Assembly (NCBI GenBank): GCA_030220185.1
Contig: JASPKZ010007543.1
Location: 518,501-582,500, forward strand
Length of the DNA stretch: 64,000 nt
DNA from: Diploptera punctata
Lineage: Eukaryota > Arthropoda > Insecta > Blattodea > Blaberidae
Direction: 5' to 3'
The notes beneath the pieces are model-generated. The model saw only the letters and a program-made list of their open reading frames with translations. It had not been told where the DNA came from and made no database searches. This document shows positions 10,974 through 20,474 of the stretch, piece by piece. Numbering within the stretch: the first letter of the stretch is position 1; every line of letters begins with the position of its first letter. Position numbers and translations under genes: made by a program.

Positions 10974-11615
10974 TCTTAGCCAAATTTTGGAATTTCTTAG
11001 ATATGGACAGGGTGTATCTTTCTAAAATTGTCATCGCTGCCATTAGAGAATCAATTTCAATTTTAAGAAACCATATTTAGAAAGTCCTCCGCTGTGGTCT
11101 CGAGGTAGCGTGCTGCCTTGTCACGCAACGGGCCCGGGTTCGATCCCCGGTCGGGGCAGTTTTTCTGGGTGAGGTTTTTATCGGGGTTTTTCCTCACCTG
11201 TAAGACAAATGTCAGGAAAACTTTAAGGCCCAAACGGTCCCCGAAATCATATGGCCCGTATCATTATCATCCTTACCATTATCATTATCATCATCATCCT
11301 TCACCGGTGTGGAAAGCAACGGGAAGCTACCACACCTACACACAATTCCCTAGTAAAGCTGCAAGCATAGCATGAAAATGCTATGATTGCAGTGAAGGAC
11401 CTGCCTTGGGGCAGAATTACTATGGATGGATGGATGGATATTTAGAAAATTTCTACTTTATAGTATGCATACTTGAATTAGGCCTACAATTTGAATTTTT
11501 TTAATGTATTTACAAAATGTATTTAATCAATTCCAAAAATTAATTGTCTGTATCACTTTGTCCTTGAGACAATCCTCTAATGAGGAAATCTGTATATAAT
11601 AAAAAAACAGAGATG
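10974..11615 (+). repeat. Repeat P, copy 1, interrupted by SINE-B
   Basis: The flanks 10974-11083 and 11438-11615 match 46760-46878 and 46973-47126 in order (GGGTGTATCTTTCTAAAATTG, ATCAATTTCAATTTTAA, GTATTTACAAAATGTATTT, CTGTATCACTTTGTCCTTGA). The interruption is SINE-B here and a repeat H/LINE-B tail in the other copy. Confidence 0.75.
11084..11437 (+). mobile_element. SINE-B with 11-bp TSD
   Basis: Near-complete SINE. The tRNA-related head has GTGGTCTCGAGGTAGCG (A-box region) and GGGTTCGATCCCCGG (B box). The body includes CACCTGTAAGACAAATGTC, a polymorphic (CAT)n stretch and GGAAAGCAACGGGAAGCTA; the end is (TGGA)n. The TSD ATATTTAGAAA lies at 11073-11083 and 11438-11448. The frame 11118-11375 is a shadow. 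Confidence 0.9.
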
Positions 11616-11925
11616 CTATGTTTTGAGAAAACGGGTATGAAACCAGATATTCATAAATTATATTCTAAATTTTGCATCATGCAGCTAAGCGCCACATGTT
11701 TCTACTCTTAGATTGTTGATGCATAACTGTCAAACAAGGGAAATAACTTATAATATCCAGTATTGTTAGTTTGGCGCTAAAATAAATAGTGATCATTTAC
11801 TTAAACTATAAACGTAATTTTTCTCGGAGCTTGCATAATGGCGTATAGCTGGTTGATACATAACGCCGTCCGTACAATGTTAAATTAATATATTTAACTC
11901 CAGACGAATTAAACATTAATTTTAT
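11616..11925. other. No gene recognised
   Basis: AT-rich. It includes two related snippets around TTGATGCATAAC and TTGATACATAAC but no family assignment. Confidence 0.35.
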
Positions 11926-11928
11926 AGA

Positions 11929-12480
11929 GTCCACCGCTGTGGTCTCGAGGTAGTCTGCTGCCTTGTCACGCAGCGGGCCTGGGTTCGATCCCCGTCGGGA
12001 CAGTTTTTCTGGGTGGGGTTTTTATCGGAATTTTCCTAACCTGTAAGACAAATGCCAGGGAAATTTTAAGGCCCAAAAACTCCTGGCGCGACAGGCCTAC
12101 AAGGCCCTTAGCCTACCAGCCGGCTGCTGGCCTCACATCCACATGTGTCAATCACAGAGGTAGATGATAATCAGCCAGTGTAGCGGTGACATGTGGTCAG
12201 CATGTCGAGTCCCCCAGCCGTTATAGCTGGTTTTCTCAACCTGGAGCCGCTACTTATTGTAGCTACCCAAATGCATCACGATGCTGGGTGGGCACCGGTC
12301 CCATACTGGCCGAAATACTATGAGAAAATTTCTTCCCCCATGGAGACCCGAACCAGCGCAAGTCCCGTAGCCCAGCGCCAAGGCTTCCTGCCTTAACCAC
12401 TCGGCTACGGCGCGGGACTTTAAGGCCCAAACGGTCCCCGAAATCATATGGCCATCATCATCATTCATATTCATCTTAGA
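11929..12480 (+). mobile_element. SINE-B split by SINE-C
   Basis: The head and first body half (11929-12077) and the remainder (12418-12480) are collinear with intact SINE-B. They are separated by a minus-strand SINE-C. The 3' third is missing. Confidence 0.85.
12078..12416 (-). mobile_element. SINE-C nested in SINE-B
   Basis: Read on the minus strand it begins with a tRNA-Ser/Leu-like head, GCCGTAGCCGAGTGGTTAAG, and a CTGGTTCGGGTCTCC B-box region. The body is shared with 14448-14738. Its insertion duplicated about 14 bp (TTTAAGGCCCAAA core) of the host SINE-B at 12063-12077 and 12418-12431. Confidence 0.88.
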
Positions 12481-12484
12481 TTAA

Positions 12485-12650
12485 GCTTAGGATTAAGGAC
12501 TCTCCTGGCGCACCACTATCATCATCATCATCACCATCATATCATCCGGGCAACGTAACCCCGCCTTCCAGGCGCCCGAACCTCAGAAGTGGGTTACAAG
12601 TACGCCATGCCAGGAGAGAACACCAGGAATGTCAAAAGACAACCTGGGGC
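12485..12650 (+). repeat. Unclassified repeat (GCGCCAGGAGAG family)
   Basis: It starts AAGGACTCTCCTGGCGC and contains a CAT-rich stretch, CGGGCAACGTAACCC and CGCCTTCCAGGCGCC. The reverse complement of 63745-63820 is a second copy. Confidence 0.65.
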
Positions 12651-12734
12651 ATTTAGAAAAAAAAATATAGTGAATAGGATCAAATAAAATACTTGTTCAC
12701 CATTGCTATGAGGAATTGTTGATACATAGAATTT

Positions 12735-12955
12735 AGGCTTTCACGGTCGGTAGTCATGGTTTTAGAGGATTCAGGAATATAAGACCATAGTCCGTAACTG
12801 GTGTTTCTCACAGACGTTCCTCCCTCGGCTACGGAGGTCATCTTCAGAGACGAGTTTTTTTAGGTGGTGTTCGCTGGTCGTAGTCGAGATAGAAACGCCT
12901 GGAAGAAAAATCAGTTTCGGACCACGGCCTTAGAGCCTGGAATCTTCTAATACCA
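12735..12955 (-). mobile_element. PLE-like terminal fragment with inverted ends
   Basis: The outer segments ATTCAGGAATATAAGACC and GGCCTTAGAGCCTGGAATCT are inverted relative to each other, as in the copies at 33608-33900 and 22247-22639. A degraded hammerhead-like core lies on the minus strand at about 12811-12847. Confidence 0.6.
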
Positions 12956-13084
12956 ATCATTCATAACTTAAACTCAAATTAACATATAACTACGGTTTTT
13001 TATTTTTGGACTTGGTCCACTTTTGCTCTGAAACCTCTCATATTTTCGTGAAAAGTTTTAGTCTTATATTTCGTTGTTCTAATC

Positions 13085-13480
13085 AGTCTTAACACAAAAT
13101 ATTTTGATAATAACGTGAAATAGTATATTACAATGCGAGATTGGGAAGAGGTTTTTTTTTACAGGAGCGAGGAAATGATTAAAAACCAAAGCGATAGCAA
13201 GGTTTTTAATTTCCGATATTCTGTAAAATACTTCACAAACGTGCGTTGTACATTATTTTTTGCACGATGGTGTTTTAAAATTAATAAATAGTAGTAAAAT
13301 AATATCTTTGTTGGGCATATTTGCGTTCATTATAAACAACTGACTAACGTTAACAGTCTGGCCAATGTTTATACGGTAAATTCCGAAAATAATATGGTTG
13401 AGACTACAGCAGGCCGTGACATCAGTCATGGATAAAATGGCGGCAAGTATAGTTGGACCAATGGATCTGTGCCCCCGTAA
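13085..13480 (+). repeat. Repeat J, copy 1
   Basis: Collinear with 51690-52010: TAGTATATTACAATGCGAG, CACTTCACAAAC, TTTTGCACGATGGTGTTTT, ATTTGCGTTCATTATAAAC, GACTAACGTTAA and ATAAAATGGCGGCAAG. Non-coding; class unknown. Confidence 0.75.
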
Positions 13481-13680
13481 GAAATGCGGACTGAACACTA
13501 ATTCCGTTTCTTCCTCGGTAAATTATTTCCCTCCCTGCATTCTTGCCTGTCTCTATTTTCTATCTCTCTCTTTCTCCCCTCCCATTACTCACAGTTTTGA
13601 GCTTTCTTGCGGGATATTATTTGCACCCACAGTCCAGCGTTGTCAACTCAGTATCAGTATGTTATGTTATATAGTATGTA

Positions 13681-14061
13681 TTGTAATATTACTGTGTTTT
13701 CTTAAGTAATTGCAATGTTACGGTTTTTTTTAGTGTATAGTGCTATTGTGTTATTATTTAATTGTAATATTACTGTGTTTTCTTTATGTAATTGTAATGT
13801 TATTGCTTTTTTTAGTGTATAATGCTATTGTGTTATTATTTAATTGTAATATTATTGCGTTTTCTTTATATAATTGTAATGTTATTGCTTTTTTTGTTTT
13901 GTTGTTTATTTTTCTTCACACTAGTAGCAATTATTTCTTTATTCTAACGAACTGTCAAAAGCACGTACGGCTTACTGCCCGTGCGACCCATATTTGTAAA
14001 TAATATTGCAAATATCTTACTTTTGTCTAATAAAGTCCTACTACTACTACTACTACTACTA
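13681..14061 (+). mobile_element. LINE-H 3' end with 81-bp tandem units
   Basis: Three 81-bp units start at 13681, 13762 and 13843 (TTGTAATATTACTGTG). A conserved 3' segment follows (CACGTACGGCTTACTGCCC, TTTGTCTAATAAAGTCCTA) ending in (CTA)n. The same end occurs at 38085-38318 and in reverse at 18421-18560. It looks like a LINE 3' UTR; no coding part is present. Confidence 0.75.
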
Positions 14062-14440
14062 TATAGTATGTAAATTGTAAATTATTATCATTACCTTAAT
14101 TCATAAGCATAAATTAGAATTCCTGTATAGTATCAGTATGTTATATAATATGTAAATAAAATCGTAGCATGTAGTCACTTCGCCATAGTCGGTCCCTAGC
14201 CCGGATGGGAAAGAAGGAGGGCACATGATTGTGTATTCATACCTAAAATGTTATAATTTTGTTAGGACTTCAAGATTACGTTCCAAATCTAACCAAATAA
14301 GACAATGAGGTGAAGGAGAAGTATTTATGACGAAATATTTATCTTTAAAAACAACATATGTAAATTCTCTTCACGTAATTTCCATTTAACCAACAAATAT
14401 CCGATCCGATTGAGGGTCTTTCCACTTTTCAGCGGTTGCC
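14062..14440. other. No gene recognised
   Basis: AT-rich, no recognised family. Confidence 0.35.
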
Positions 14441-14447
14441 CTTTTAC

Positions 14448-14738
14448 CAGCCGGCTGCTGGCCCTTCACATCCACATGTGTCAATCACAGAGGTAGATGA
14501 TCAACAGCCAGTGTAGGGGTGACATGTGGTTAGCATGTCGAGTCCCCCAGGCGTTATAGCTGGTTCCTCAACCTGGAGCCGCTACTTATTGCCTCACGAT
14601 GCTGGGTGGGCACCGGTCCCATACTGGCCGAAATACCATGAGAAAATTTCTTCCCCCATGGAGACTCGAACCAGCGCAAGTCCCGTAGCTCTGCGCCAAG
14701 GCTTCCTACCTTAACCGCTCGGCTACGGCGCGGGACCT
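14448..14738 (-). mobile_element. SINE-C
   Basis: Second SINE-C copy. The tRNA-like head is at the high-coordinate end (CCGCTCGGCTACGGCGCGGG on the plus strand) and the body matches 12078-12416 with small deletions. Confidence 0.85.
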
Positions 14739-14759
14739 ACAAATATCCACTATTATAAT

Positions 14760-15100
14760 TATATCCATTAATCGTAGAAATCAATCAGTGTCATTAGATC
14801 TACTTAAATTACATATGAAGACGTAATAATTAACCTTACAATATTCAAGAGCCTGACACCGGGGGAAGTTTGGCAACGTCCCTACTCGGTCAGTTACAAC
14901 GGCTTCTATTTGACGTAGTGGGGGGGGGGAGCGCGGTGGAATGGTGAGAGAACATGACGTGTAATGTTCGAAGAACGATGCCAGCGCTACAGGGGCGCGG
15001 ATCCGTTGGTCCGACTATACGAATTTATCGCTTTATATTGTTTCAAATAAAGTTCAGTTCATTTAGAATGCAGTGATTTGTTTCGTATAATATTATATTA
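14760..15100 (+). repeat. Partial repeat J 3' segment and unclassified sequence
   Basis: 15024-15095 matches 52002-52070 (TATATTGTTTCAAATAAAGTTCA, then AATGCAGTGATTTGTTTCG). The upstream GC-richer part, including a run of nine G at about 14919-14929, is unassigned. Confidence 0.5.
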
Positions 15101-15110
15101 TTAGACATTA

Positions 15111-15458
15111 GTCCACCGCTGTGGTCTAGAGGTAGCGTGCTGTCTTGTCACGCAGCGGGGCGCAGGTTCGATTCCCGGTCGGGACAGGCTCCTGGGTGAG
15201 GTTATTTTTTCGGGGTTTTTCCTCACCTGTAAGACAAATGTCAAGAAGCTTAGAGCCCAACGGTCCCCGAAAATCATCCGGCCATCATCATCATCATCAT
15301 CATCATCCTTATCATCATCATCGTCATCCTTCACGGTGTGGAAAGCAAGGGAAGCTACCACACCTACAATTCCCTAGTAAAGCTGCAAAGCATAGCATGA
15401 ACATGCTATGATTGCAGTGAAAGACCTGCCATCGGGCAGAATTACTATGGATGGTTGG
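15111..15458 (+). mobile_element. SINE-B with 11-bp TSD
   Basis: Full-length SINE-B, head to (TGGA) end. The TSD ATTAGACATTA lies at 15100-15110 and 15459-15469. It carries a variable CAT/CGT stretch in mid-body. Confidence 0.9.
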
Positions 15459-15469
15459 ATTAGACATTA

Positions 15470-15622
15470 TTTTGAATATTGTTTAGTTTAACCGGATAAT
15501 TAATTCTTTAGTATGTATTATTATTGTAGTTTTTTTTGTATTTAAATATAACATATGTTTGTCCTGGTGTGTGGAAGATAAGAGCACATGGCCTTAACTC
15601 CACCAGGCTAAACAAATCTATT
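15470..15622 (+). mobile_element. LINE-C 3' UTR only
   Basis: It matches 770-920: ATAACATATGTTTGTCCTGG, then a hairpin arm pair ending CCACCAGGCTAAACAAATC. No coding part remains. Confidence 0.75.
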
Positions 15623-15835
15623 ACTAGGATGAAAAGATCGGCAAATTTTGCTTAGAGGCCTCTTTATTCACACTTAAGGATCCTTTACGAGCCTGAAAAT
15701 CTTCAGACGTGAAACTCACGGCTTACGTCACTCCTGGAAGACTTGCCCCTTGCATTTTTCTATCCCTAAAAGTCCATAGACCCGGCCGGGTTTGAACCCG
15801 CGACCCTCGGGACCAGAGGCAAGGAACATAATCGG
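15618..15835 (-). mobile_element. SINE-A
   Basis: Minus-strand copy. The head is at about 15780-15835 (GGTTTGAACCCGCGACCCTC on the plus strand). Body to CTAGGATG at the low end. The 5' edge of the tRNA head is rearranged (ATCGGTGATCAACC). Confidence 0.8.
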
Positions 15836-16330
15836 TGATCAACCGGTGCCGACCCTAATTGGACTTCGGTGCCATTTAAGAAGAAGTACCAGCTTCAAAA
15901 TTTGTTGTAGTCTTTTGCTTGTTGCAGGTAAGCGGAAAGTTTTCGGACATGAGTTTTTACGTAAAAGTAGCATATCTGTTTCCCACTGTAAGCCCTCGAT
16001 GTCTGAAATGGGGAGTTAGATACTTGCTGTATATAAATAGACGAAGACTTATATCCTGTATCGATCTGTGTAAATGACACAAGATAAACAGAGCGATTAC
16101 GGGCGGCGTTATTGTTTTGTTATAATAATTACCCTGTGTGGCGCAGTGAGACACGTCCGATGTTATCTTGGCTTCAGAATAATTGTGTCGGTATCGCTGC
16201 GTGGCTAACATTAATTGTTTAACGGCGTATTCTTGATTCAATGTGCCATCTTGATTCTGTGAACAAATGACACTTCGTGTGTATATCTTCACTATCACAA
16301 CATGAACATTTTTTATTTTAGGACTCTTTC
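15836..16330. other. No gene recognised
   Basis: Small frames on both strands show no domain. GTGTAAATGACAC near 16068 is a small palindrome. Confidence 0.35.
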
Positions 16331-16416
16331 ACACGGGCAGTATTACTATACCAATTAATTAAATAAAAATAAAACTTAGTTTTATTTGATTTTCATATTT
16401 ATTAAGATATAATTCA

Positions 16417-16455
16417 GTGACAGCTGTTTCGGTACACTGTACCTTCTTCAGACAT
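16417..16455 (-). ncRNA. Hammerhead-ribozyme-like motif (PLE)
   Basis: The minus strand reads CTGAAGA, stem II GGTAC-AGT-GTACC, GAAA, a short palindromic stem III (ACAGCTGT) and cleavage triplet GTC. This meets the CUGANGA...GAAA...NUH consensus. Hammerheads are established in PLE terminal repeats; activity is untested. Confidence 0.75.
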
Positions 16456-17152
16456 GTTAACAAATTATGAATTGTGTTATTATAGTACATATCAACTGAT
16501 CTAAGCAACAATACAACAATAATGTATTTAAATTTTTTAATTTAACAAAGGCGACTCATTCAAATCAAACTGAGAATTTAACAGTTTATTACTACTTTTC
16601 AATTTATTTATTTCTACAGCCTCCAAAAGGTCCATCTTCTTACCCTTATCACAAACATGTAAAATTTCAAAATTTAGATCGAAACAATGATTAAATTGGA
16701 TTAGGTGGTTAGCATATTTTGAATATTCTAAATTTCTGTTATATGCTCTCATGTGTTCATTTATCAGAGAGATAAAAGGTCTACCAGTTTGTCCTATATA
16801 CATTGTCACATGTGCCACACTTATATAGGACAAACTGGTAGACCTTTTATCTCTCGGATAAAGGAACACATGAGAGCATATAACAGAAATTTAGAATATT
16901 CAAAATATGCTAACCACCTATTCCAATTTAATCATTGTTTCGGTCGAAAATTTGAAATTTTACATGTTTGTGATAAGGGTAAGAAGTTGGACCTTTGGAG
17001 GCTGTAGAAATAAATAAATTGAAAAGTAGTAATAAACTTTTAATTTCTAACTTGATTCGAGTGAATCGCCTTTGTTAAATTAAAAAAATTTATTGTTGTA
17101 TTGTTGCTTAGATCAGTTGATATGTACTATAAACTCAATTCATAATTTGTTA

Positions 17153-17195
17153 ACATGTCTGAAGAAGGTACAGTGTACCGAAACAGCTGTCACTG
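17153..17195 (+). ncRNA. Hammerhead-ribozyme-like motif (PLE)
   Basis: Plus-strand counterpart: CTGAAGA at 17159-17165, stem II GGTAC/GTACC, GAAA, CAGCTG and GTC near 17189. Identical core to the minus-arm copy. Confidence 0.75.
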
Positions 17196-17499
17196 AATTA
17201 TATCTTAATAAATATGAAAAACAATTAAAACTAAGTTTTATTTTTATTTAATTAATGAATATGGATTTTCATCAAGTAAACACCAACTCAATTAATTAAT
17301 TATTCTATTTATTTATTTATTTATTACTATACCACTTCTGAGCTGAGAACCAGTTGTATTGTAAAAATACGAGACGTATAGTTTGGTCGAGTATCTGTTT
17401 TGCCTTAAAGCGTGTATGAAAATGTAGTTCTGTTTCTAAAACTAGAAATAAACAAAATAAATACATACCGGTAAATTATCTAGAATTTGTCTATTTGTC

Positions 17500-18045
17500 A
17501 TAAGTAATGTCACCAATAATTTATCTGGAGAATTTGGAAATCAAGAGTGACATTTGTTAGGACTATTTAACGAATAAAATTAAATTGTTTGCTCAAAAAT
17601 CATTATTTAAATATAGTTACTGGTATTTTAAAATATGTACATATTTAATGTAAACGGTGATGTTTGAAAACAAATCAGAAATGTGTGGTTATGTTTATTC
17701 ATTACAACTTGATCATATTATTTGTTGCCAAATATGATCGCAATATTGTAAGAATACAGCCTAGTGGAGAAATAGTGAAACACATCAAACTGTATATTAT
17801 AATCTACATTATCGGTTTATTTATTTTTTTAGTAAACAACTCAGTAAAATCTGTTTATTATTTGCTATATTCAATGTGTTTTTTGGAGAATATTAAAAAT
17901 TATGAGCCTCCTTTATCACAAAAGCAGGAGCTGATAAACAGAATTCGATAAAGACCGAGGTGAAACATTGGTTGTGAAGCAAAATTCATTGAAACGTGAT
18001 TGGCCATTGACTCCCATTTGGAATCGATTTAAGTAGTCTATGTAA
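17500..18045 (+). repeat. Repeat K, copy 1
   Basis: Collinear with 51035-51600: TTTGGAAATCAAGAGTG, AATGTAAACGG-GATGTTTG, GTAAACAACTCAGTAAAATC, ATCACAAAAGCAGGAGCTG. The frame 17664-17951 is not preserved in the other copy, so it is not supported as a gene. Confidence 0.75.
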
Positions 18046-18107
18046 GTTGTATGGGAGGATATTAAAACAGGATATAATTACAGTTTTCATATATTAAATA
18101 TAAGTAG

Positions 18108-18420
18108 AAGGGGCACGCCGTAGCGTAGTGGTTAAGGCACTGAGCTACAAGCCGGAGGGTCGAGGGTTCAAGTCCCGATGGGGTCAGGATTTTTAAAACT
18201 GACCCAAACCCTCTGGCGGCACTATGGCCCTGGGGTCGACTCAGCCTCTAACGGAAATGAGTACCAGACGCTTGTTCTGAGGGTAAAGGCGGCCGTCATG
18301 CAGGGCTGACAACCCGGCTGACATCAAGTGCCGATTGTCTAGAAAATGTGGGAGCCTTAACCTCCTACTACCCCAAGGGCCTCCTGAGGCCTGTTGTGGG
18401 ATCACTTTACTTTACTTTAC
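18108..18420 (+). mobile_element. SINE-D
   Basis: tRNA-derived head with GTAGCGTAGTGGTTAAGGC (A box) and GAGGGTTCAAGTCCC (B box). The body CTCTGGCGGCACTATGGCCC ... GGGCCTCCTGAGGCCTG is shared with 62269-62542. The end is (ACTTT)n. Confidence 0.85.
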
Positions 18421-18560
18421 TAGTAGTAGTAGTAGGGCTTTATTAGACAAAAAGTAAGATATTTACAATATTATTTACAAATATGGGTCGCACGGGCAGT
18501 AAGCCGTACGTGCTGTTGACAGTCCGTTACAATAAAGTAATAATTGGTAATAGTATAAAG
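18421..18560 (-). mobile_element. LINE-H 3' end
   Basis: Reverse copy of the LINE-H 3' UTR: (TAG)n, GGGCTTTATTAGACAAAAAG, TGGGTCGCACGGGCAGTAAG. Confidence 0.75.
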
Positions 18561-18573
18561 AAAAATAAATAAG

Positions 18574-18690
18574 CGTTCACCGCTGTGGTCTCGAGGTAGC
18601 GTGCTGTCTTGTCACCTACAATTCCCTAGGAAAGCTGCAAAGCATAGCATGAAAATAGTATGATTGCAGTAAAGGACCTGCAGGGACAGG
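18574..18690 (+). mobile_element. SINE-B with internal deletion
   Basis: The head (GCTGTGGTCTCGAGGTAGCG to CTTGTCAC) joins directly to the 3' part (CTACAATTCCCTAG...). The B box and mid-body are lost. Confidence 0.8.
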
Positions 18691-18747
18691 ACACTATATA
18701 ATAGAATAGAAGTAATTAAGCATTTCATTGTTTAATTCTCAAGCGTG

Positions 18748-18925
18748 CGTAACGTCCAGTTGGTAGACCAAGAATGAGGTGGGATAATAACATTAACTAT
18801 GATTTGAGGGAAGTAGATTATACAGGGAATGATTGGAAAGCATTAGCTGGATAGGGATATAAGGAGAACTTATGTCCGCGCGGCCATGAACGTACGGATT
18901 CGATAGTACCAGTGAGTAAGTAAAC
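18748..18925 (+). mobile_element. LINE-A, short 5'-truncated copy
   Basis: Only the final GRPRMRW to AAMN segment and the GTGAGTAAGTAAAC tail remain. No clear TSD. Confidence 0.8.
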
Positions 18926-19164
18926 AAGTATATTTTTTCATATTTTTCCGATTTTTGTAGTGTAAAATGGAAATAAAGATAAAAAACAGAGTAAATCTTC
19001 CAAAATCATTGATAGTTTCATGAATTGTGAGCATAAATATATCCGAAATTAATCTTATATCTAGAGCAACAAAACTACTGTTGACCAGTGTTATATATAC
19101 AATCAGTGTTGTAATCTTATCGTTTATTACATAAAAAATCTGACTCTATTTATCAGACTGTATC

Positions 19165-19787
19165 TGTAAAAACAATAAAGATATCTTCTTCTCCTTCCTT
19201 CCAAGTATTAGGCTAAGGCCTGTTACGATCCTATAGAAAATTTTCCCTCCAGCGTTTCATAGGACGGCCCAGTGATCTTCGTCCTCTTGGTATATAATTA
19301 TAAACAGCTTTGGGGATCCGATTTGAACTCATTCTTTCAAGATGGTGTTTTCAATTTAGTTGGTACTGTTTAATATATTCCAAAATTGGCGTAGTCTTCA
19401 ATTCTTTTAAGATATCGGTGTTCCTTTTCCGATCCCATCTGGTGTAACCCGATGTTCTGCGCATGAATCTCATTTCACAAGCCGTTATTCTGCTTTCATG
19501 TTGTTTTTTTAGTGTCCATGCTTCACTACCATAGGTCAACACTGGTCTAGCCAAAGTGTTATATAAACGTAATCTGGTGTTTTTTTGTACAAGGGATGGT
19601 TTCATAACTTGATTAATAATTCCTAAACTTTTATTATAACTAGTAACTTTTTCAGGGATATCCTTTTCATCCCAGATAGAGAGATAATATCCAAGACATT
19701 TAAATTGATTAGATCTCTCTAAAATTTTATTCTGGAGACAGATTTTACTTTGTATGGGGTCCTTCCCATGAAAATGCCATAATTAGG
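19165..19787 (-). mobile_element. LINE-B tail region
   Basis: The minus frame 19351-19605 reads MKPSLVQKNTRLRLYNTLAR, LTYGSEAWTLKKQHESRITA, CEMRFMRRTSGYTRWDRKRN. Upstream codons continue to an IMAF-like start near 19785. Downstream is the RIPKAVYNYIPRGRRSLGRP equivalent and the LINE-B 3' end (GGCCTTAGCCTAATACTTGG, GAAGGAGAAGAAG on the minus strand). Catalytic motifs are absent. Confidence 0.8.
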
Positions 19788-19985
19788 GCATCCGAGGGCT
19801 AGGGAGTCTTTCCTTTCTTCCATTTCTTCTTTCCTTTATTTTCTTTTCTTCTCCAGAAATGCCTGACCAGAGGCTATAAGATGGCAGCCCCATCACTGGT
19901 CTTGCCTTTCTTTGGCCAGCAACCAATCGAAGGGACTATTATTATGCTTTCAAGTCTTATACGAGAATTTCCCGGAAGGATCAAA
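19788..19985 (+). repeat. Repeat H body, no tail
   Basis: Plus-strand copy of the H body (GGGCATCCGAGGGCTAGGGA ... CAAGTCTTATACGAGAATTT). It lies directly at the 5' end of the opposite-strand LINE-B copy. It lacks the LINE-B-like tail present at 26593-26865. Confidence 0.7.
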
Positions 19986-20470
19986 CTAATGACAATAAAG
20001 TTATGACATAGATAATAGTTATTTAAAGAAGGGAGAGGTTACTATAGTGGTTATCTGAGCTGTGGATTAGAAACACATTTAGGGTGCACGTAATAGCTGA
20101 GAGTTATTTTAACTGCAGCTCCGTTTGTTTTGTAATTTCACTCATTGCTCCAATTTAACGCAACAGTAATTACACTGTACTGTTATAGCCGCACCCACGT
20201 GTCAAAACAACTCAGCGTCCGGTTCATTTACATTCGCTAAAACAAACTCGCTAGCACTATCCAACCCCATACGTTCATGAGCGCGCGGGCACAAGTTTTC
20301 CATACATCCCAATCCAAAGCCAATGCATTTCAATCTTTATATTGCTCATATATTGTTTTTTTACATATTCAATTTAGGAATTTTTAACATTATGAGGTTT
20401 AATTCATAAGAATTAAATGAATCGTGATTTCTTCTTACCTCATACTTCTATGTTTTTTTTTTTAAACACA
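19986..20470. other. No gene recognised
   Basis: AT-rich flank of the PLE. Fragments such as CGAGCGCGCGGGCACAAG near 20281 resemble LINE-A tail (CCGCGCGG...) but are too short to call. Confidence 0.35.
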
Positions 20471-20474
20471 GCAC

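Larger units (their letters stand above)
16335..17290. mobile_element. Palindromic PLE fragments with GIY-YIG
   Basis: Two inverted copies of a Penelope-like element 3' region meet at about 16803. The plus arm (frame 16753-17007) and minus arm (16537-16869) each encode YIGQTGRPFIS, then EHMRAYNRNLEYSKYANHL. This is the start of a GIY-YIG endonuclease domain. The minus arm continues to LLEAVEINKLKSSNKLLN. Outer flanks repeat TTAATTAAATAAAAATAAAA and carry hammerhead-like motifs. Reverse transcriptase is absent. Arms are over 400 bp and well conserved. Confidence 0.85.

Noticed and set aside
11118..11375. ORF with His-rich stretch in SINE-B (also 15145, 24384, 25696)
   Set aside because: It is a shadow of the SINE tRNA head and CAT repeat. 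The His run is the CAT microsatellite and the frame is not conserved between copies.
17664..17951. Possible membrane protein ORF of 95 aa
   Set aside because: Lies inside repeat K, and the frame is broken in the copy at 51 kb.
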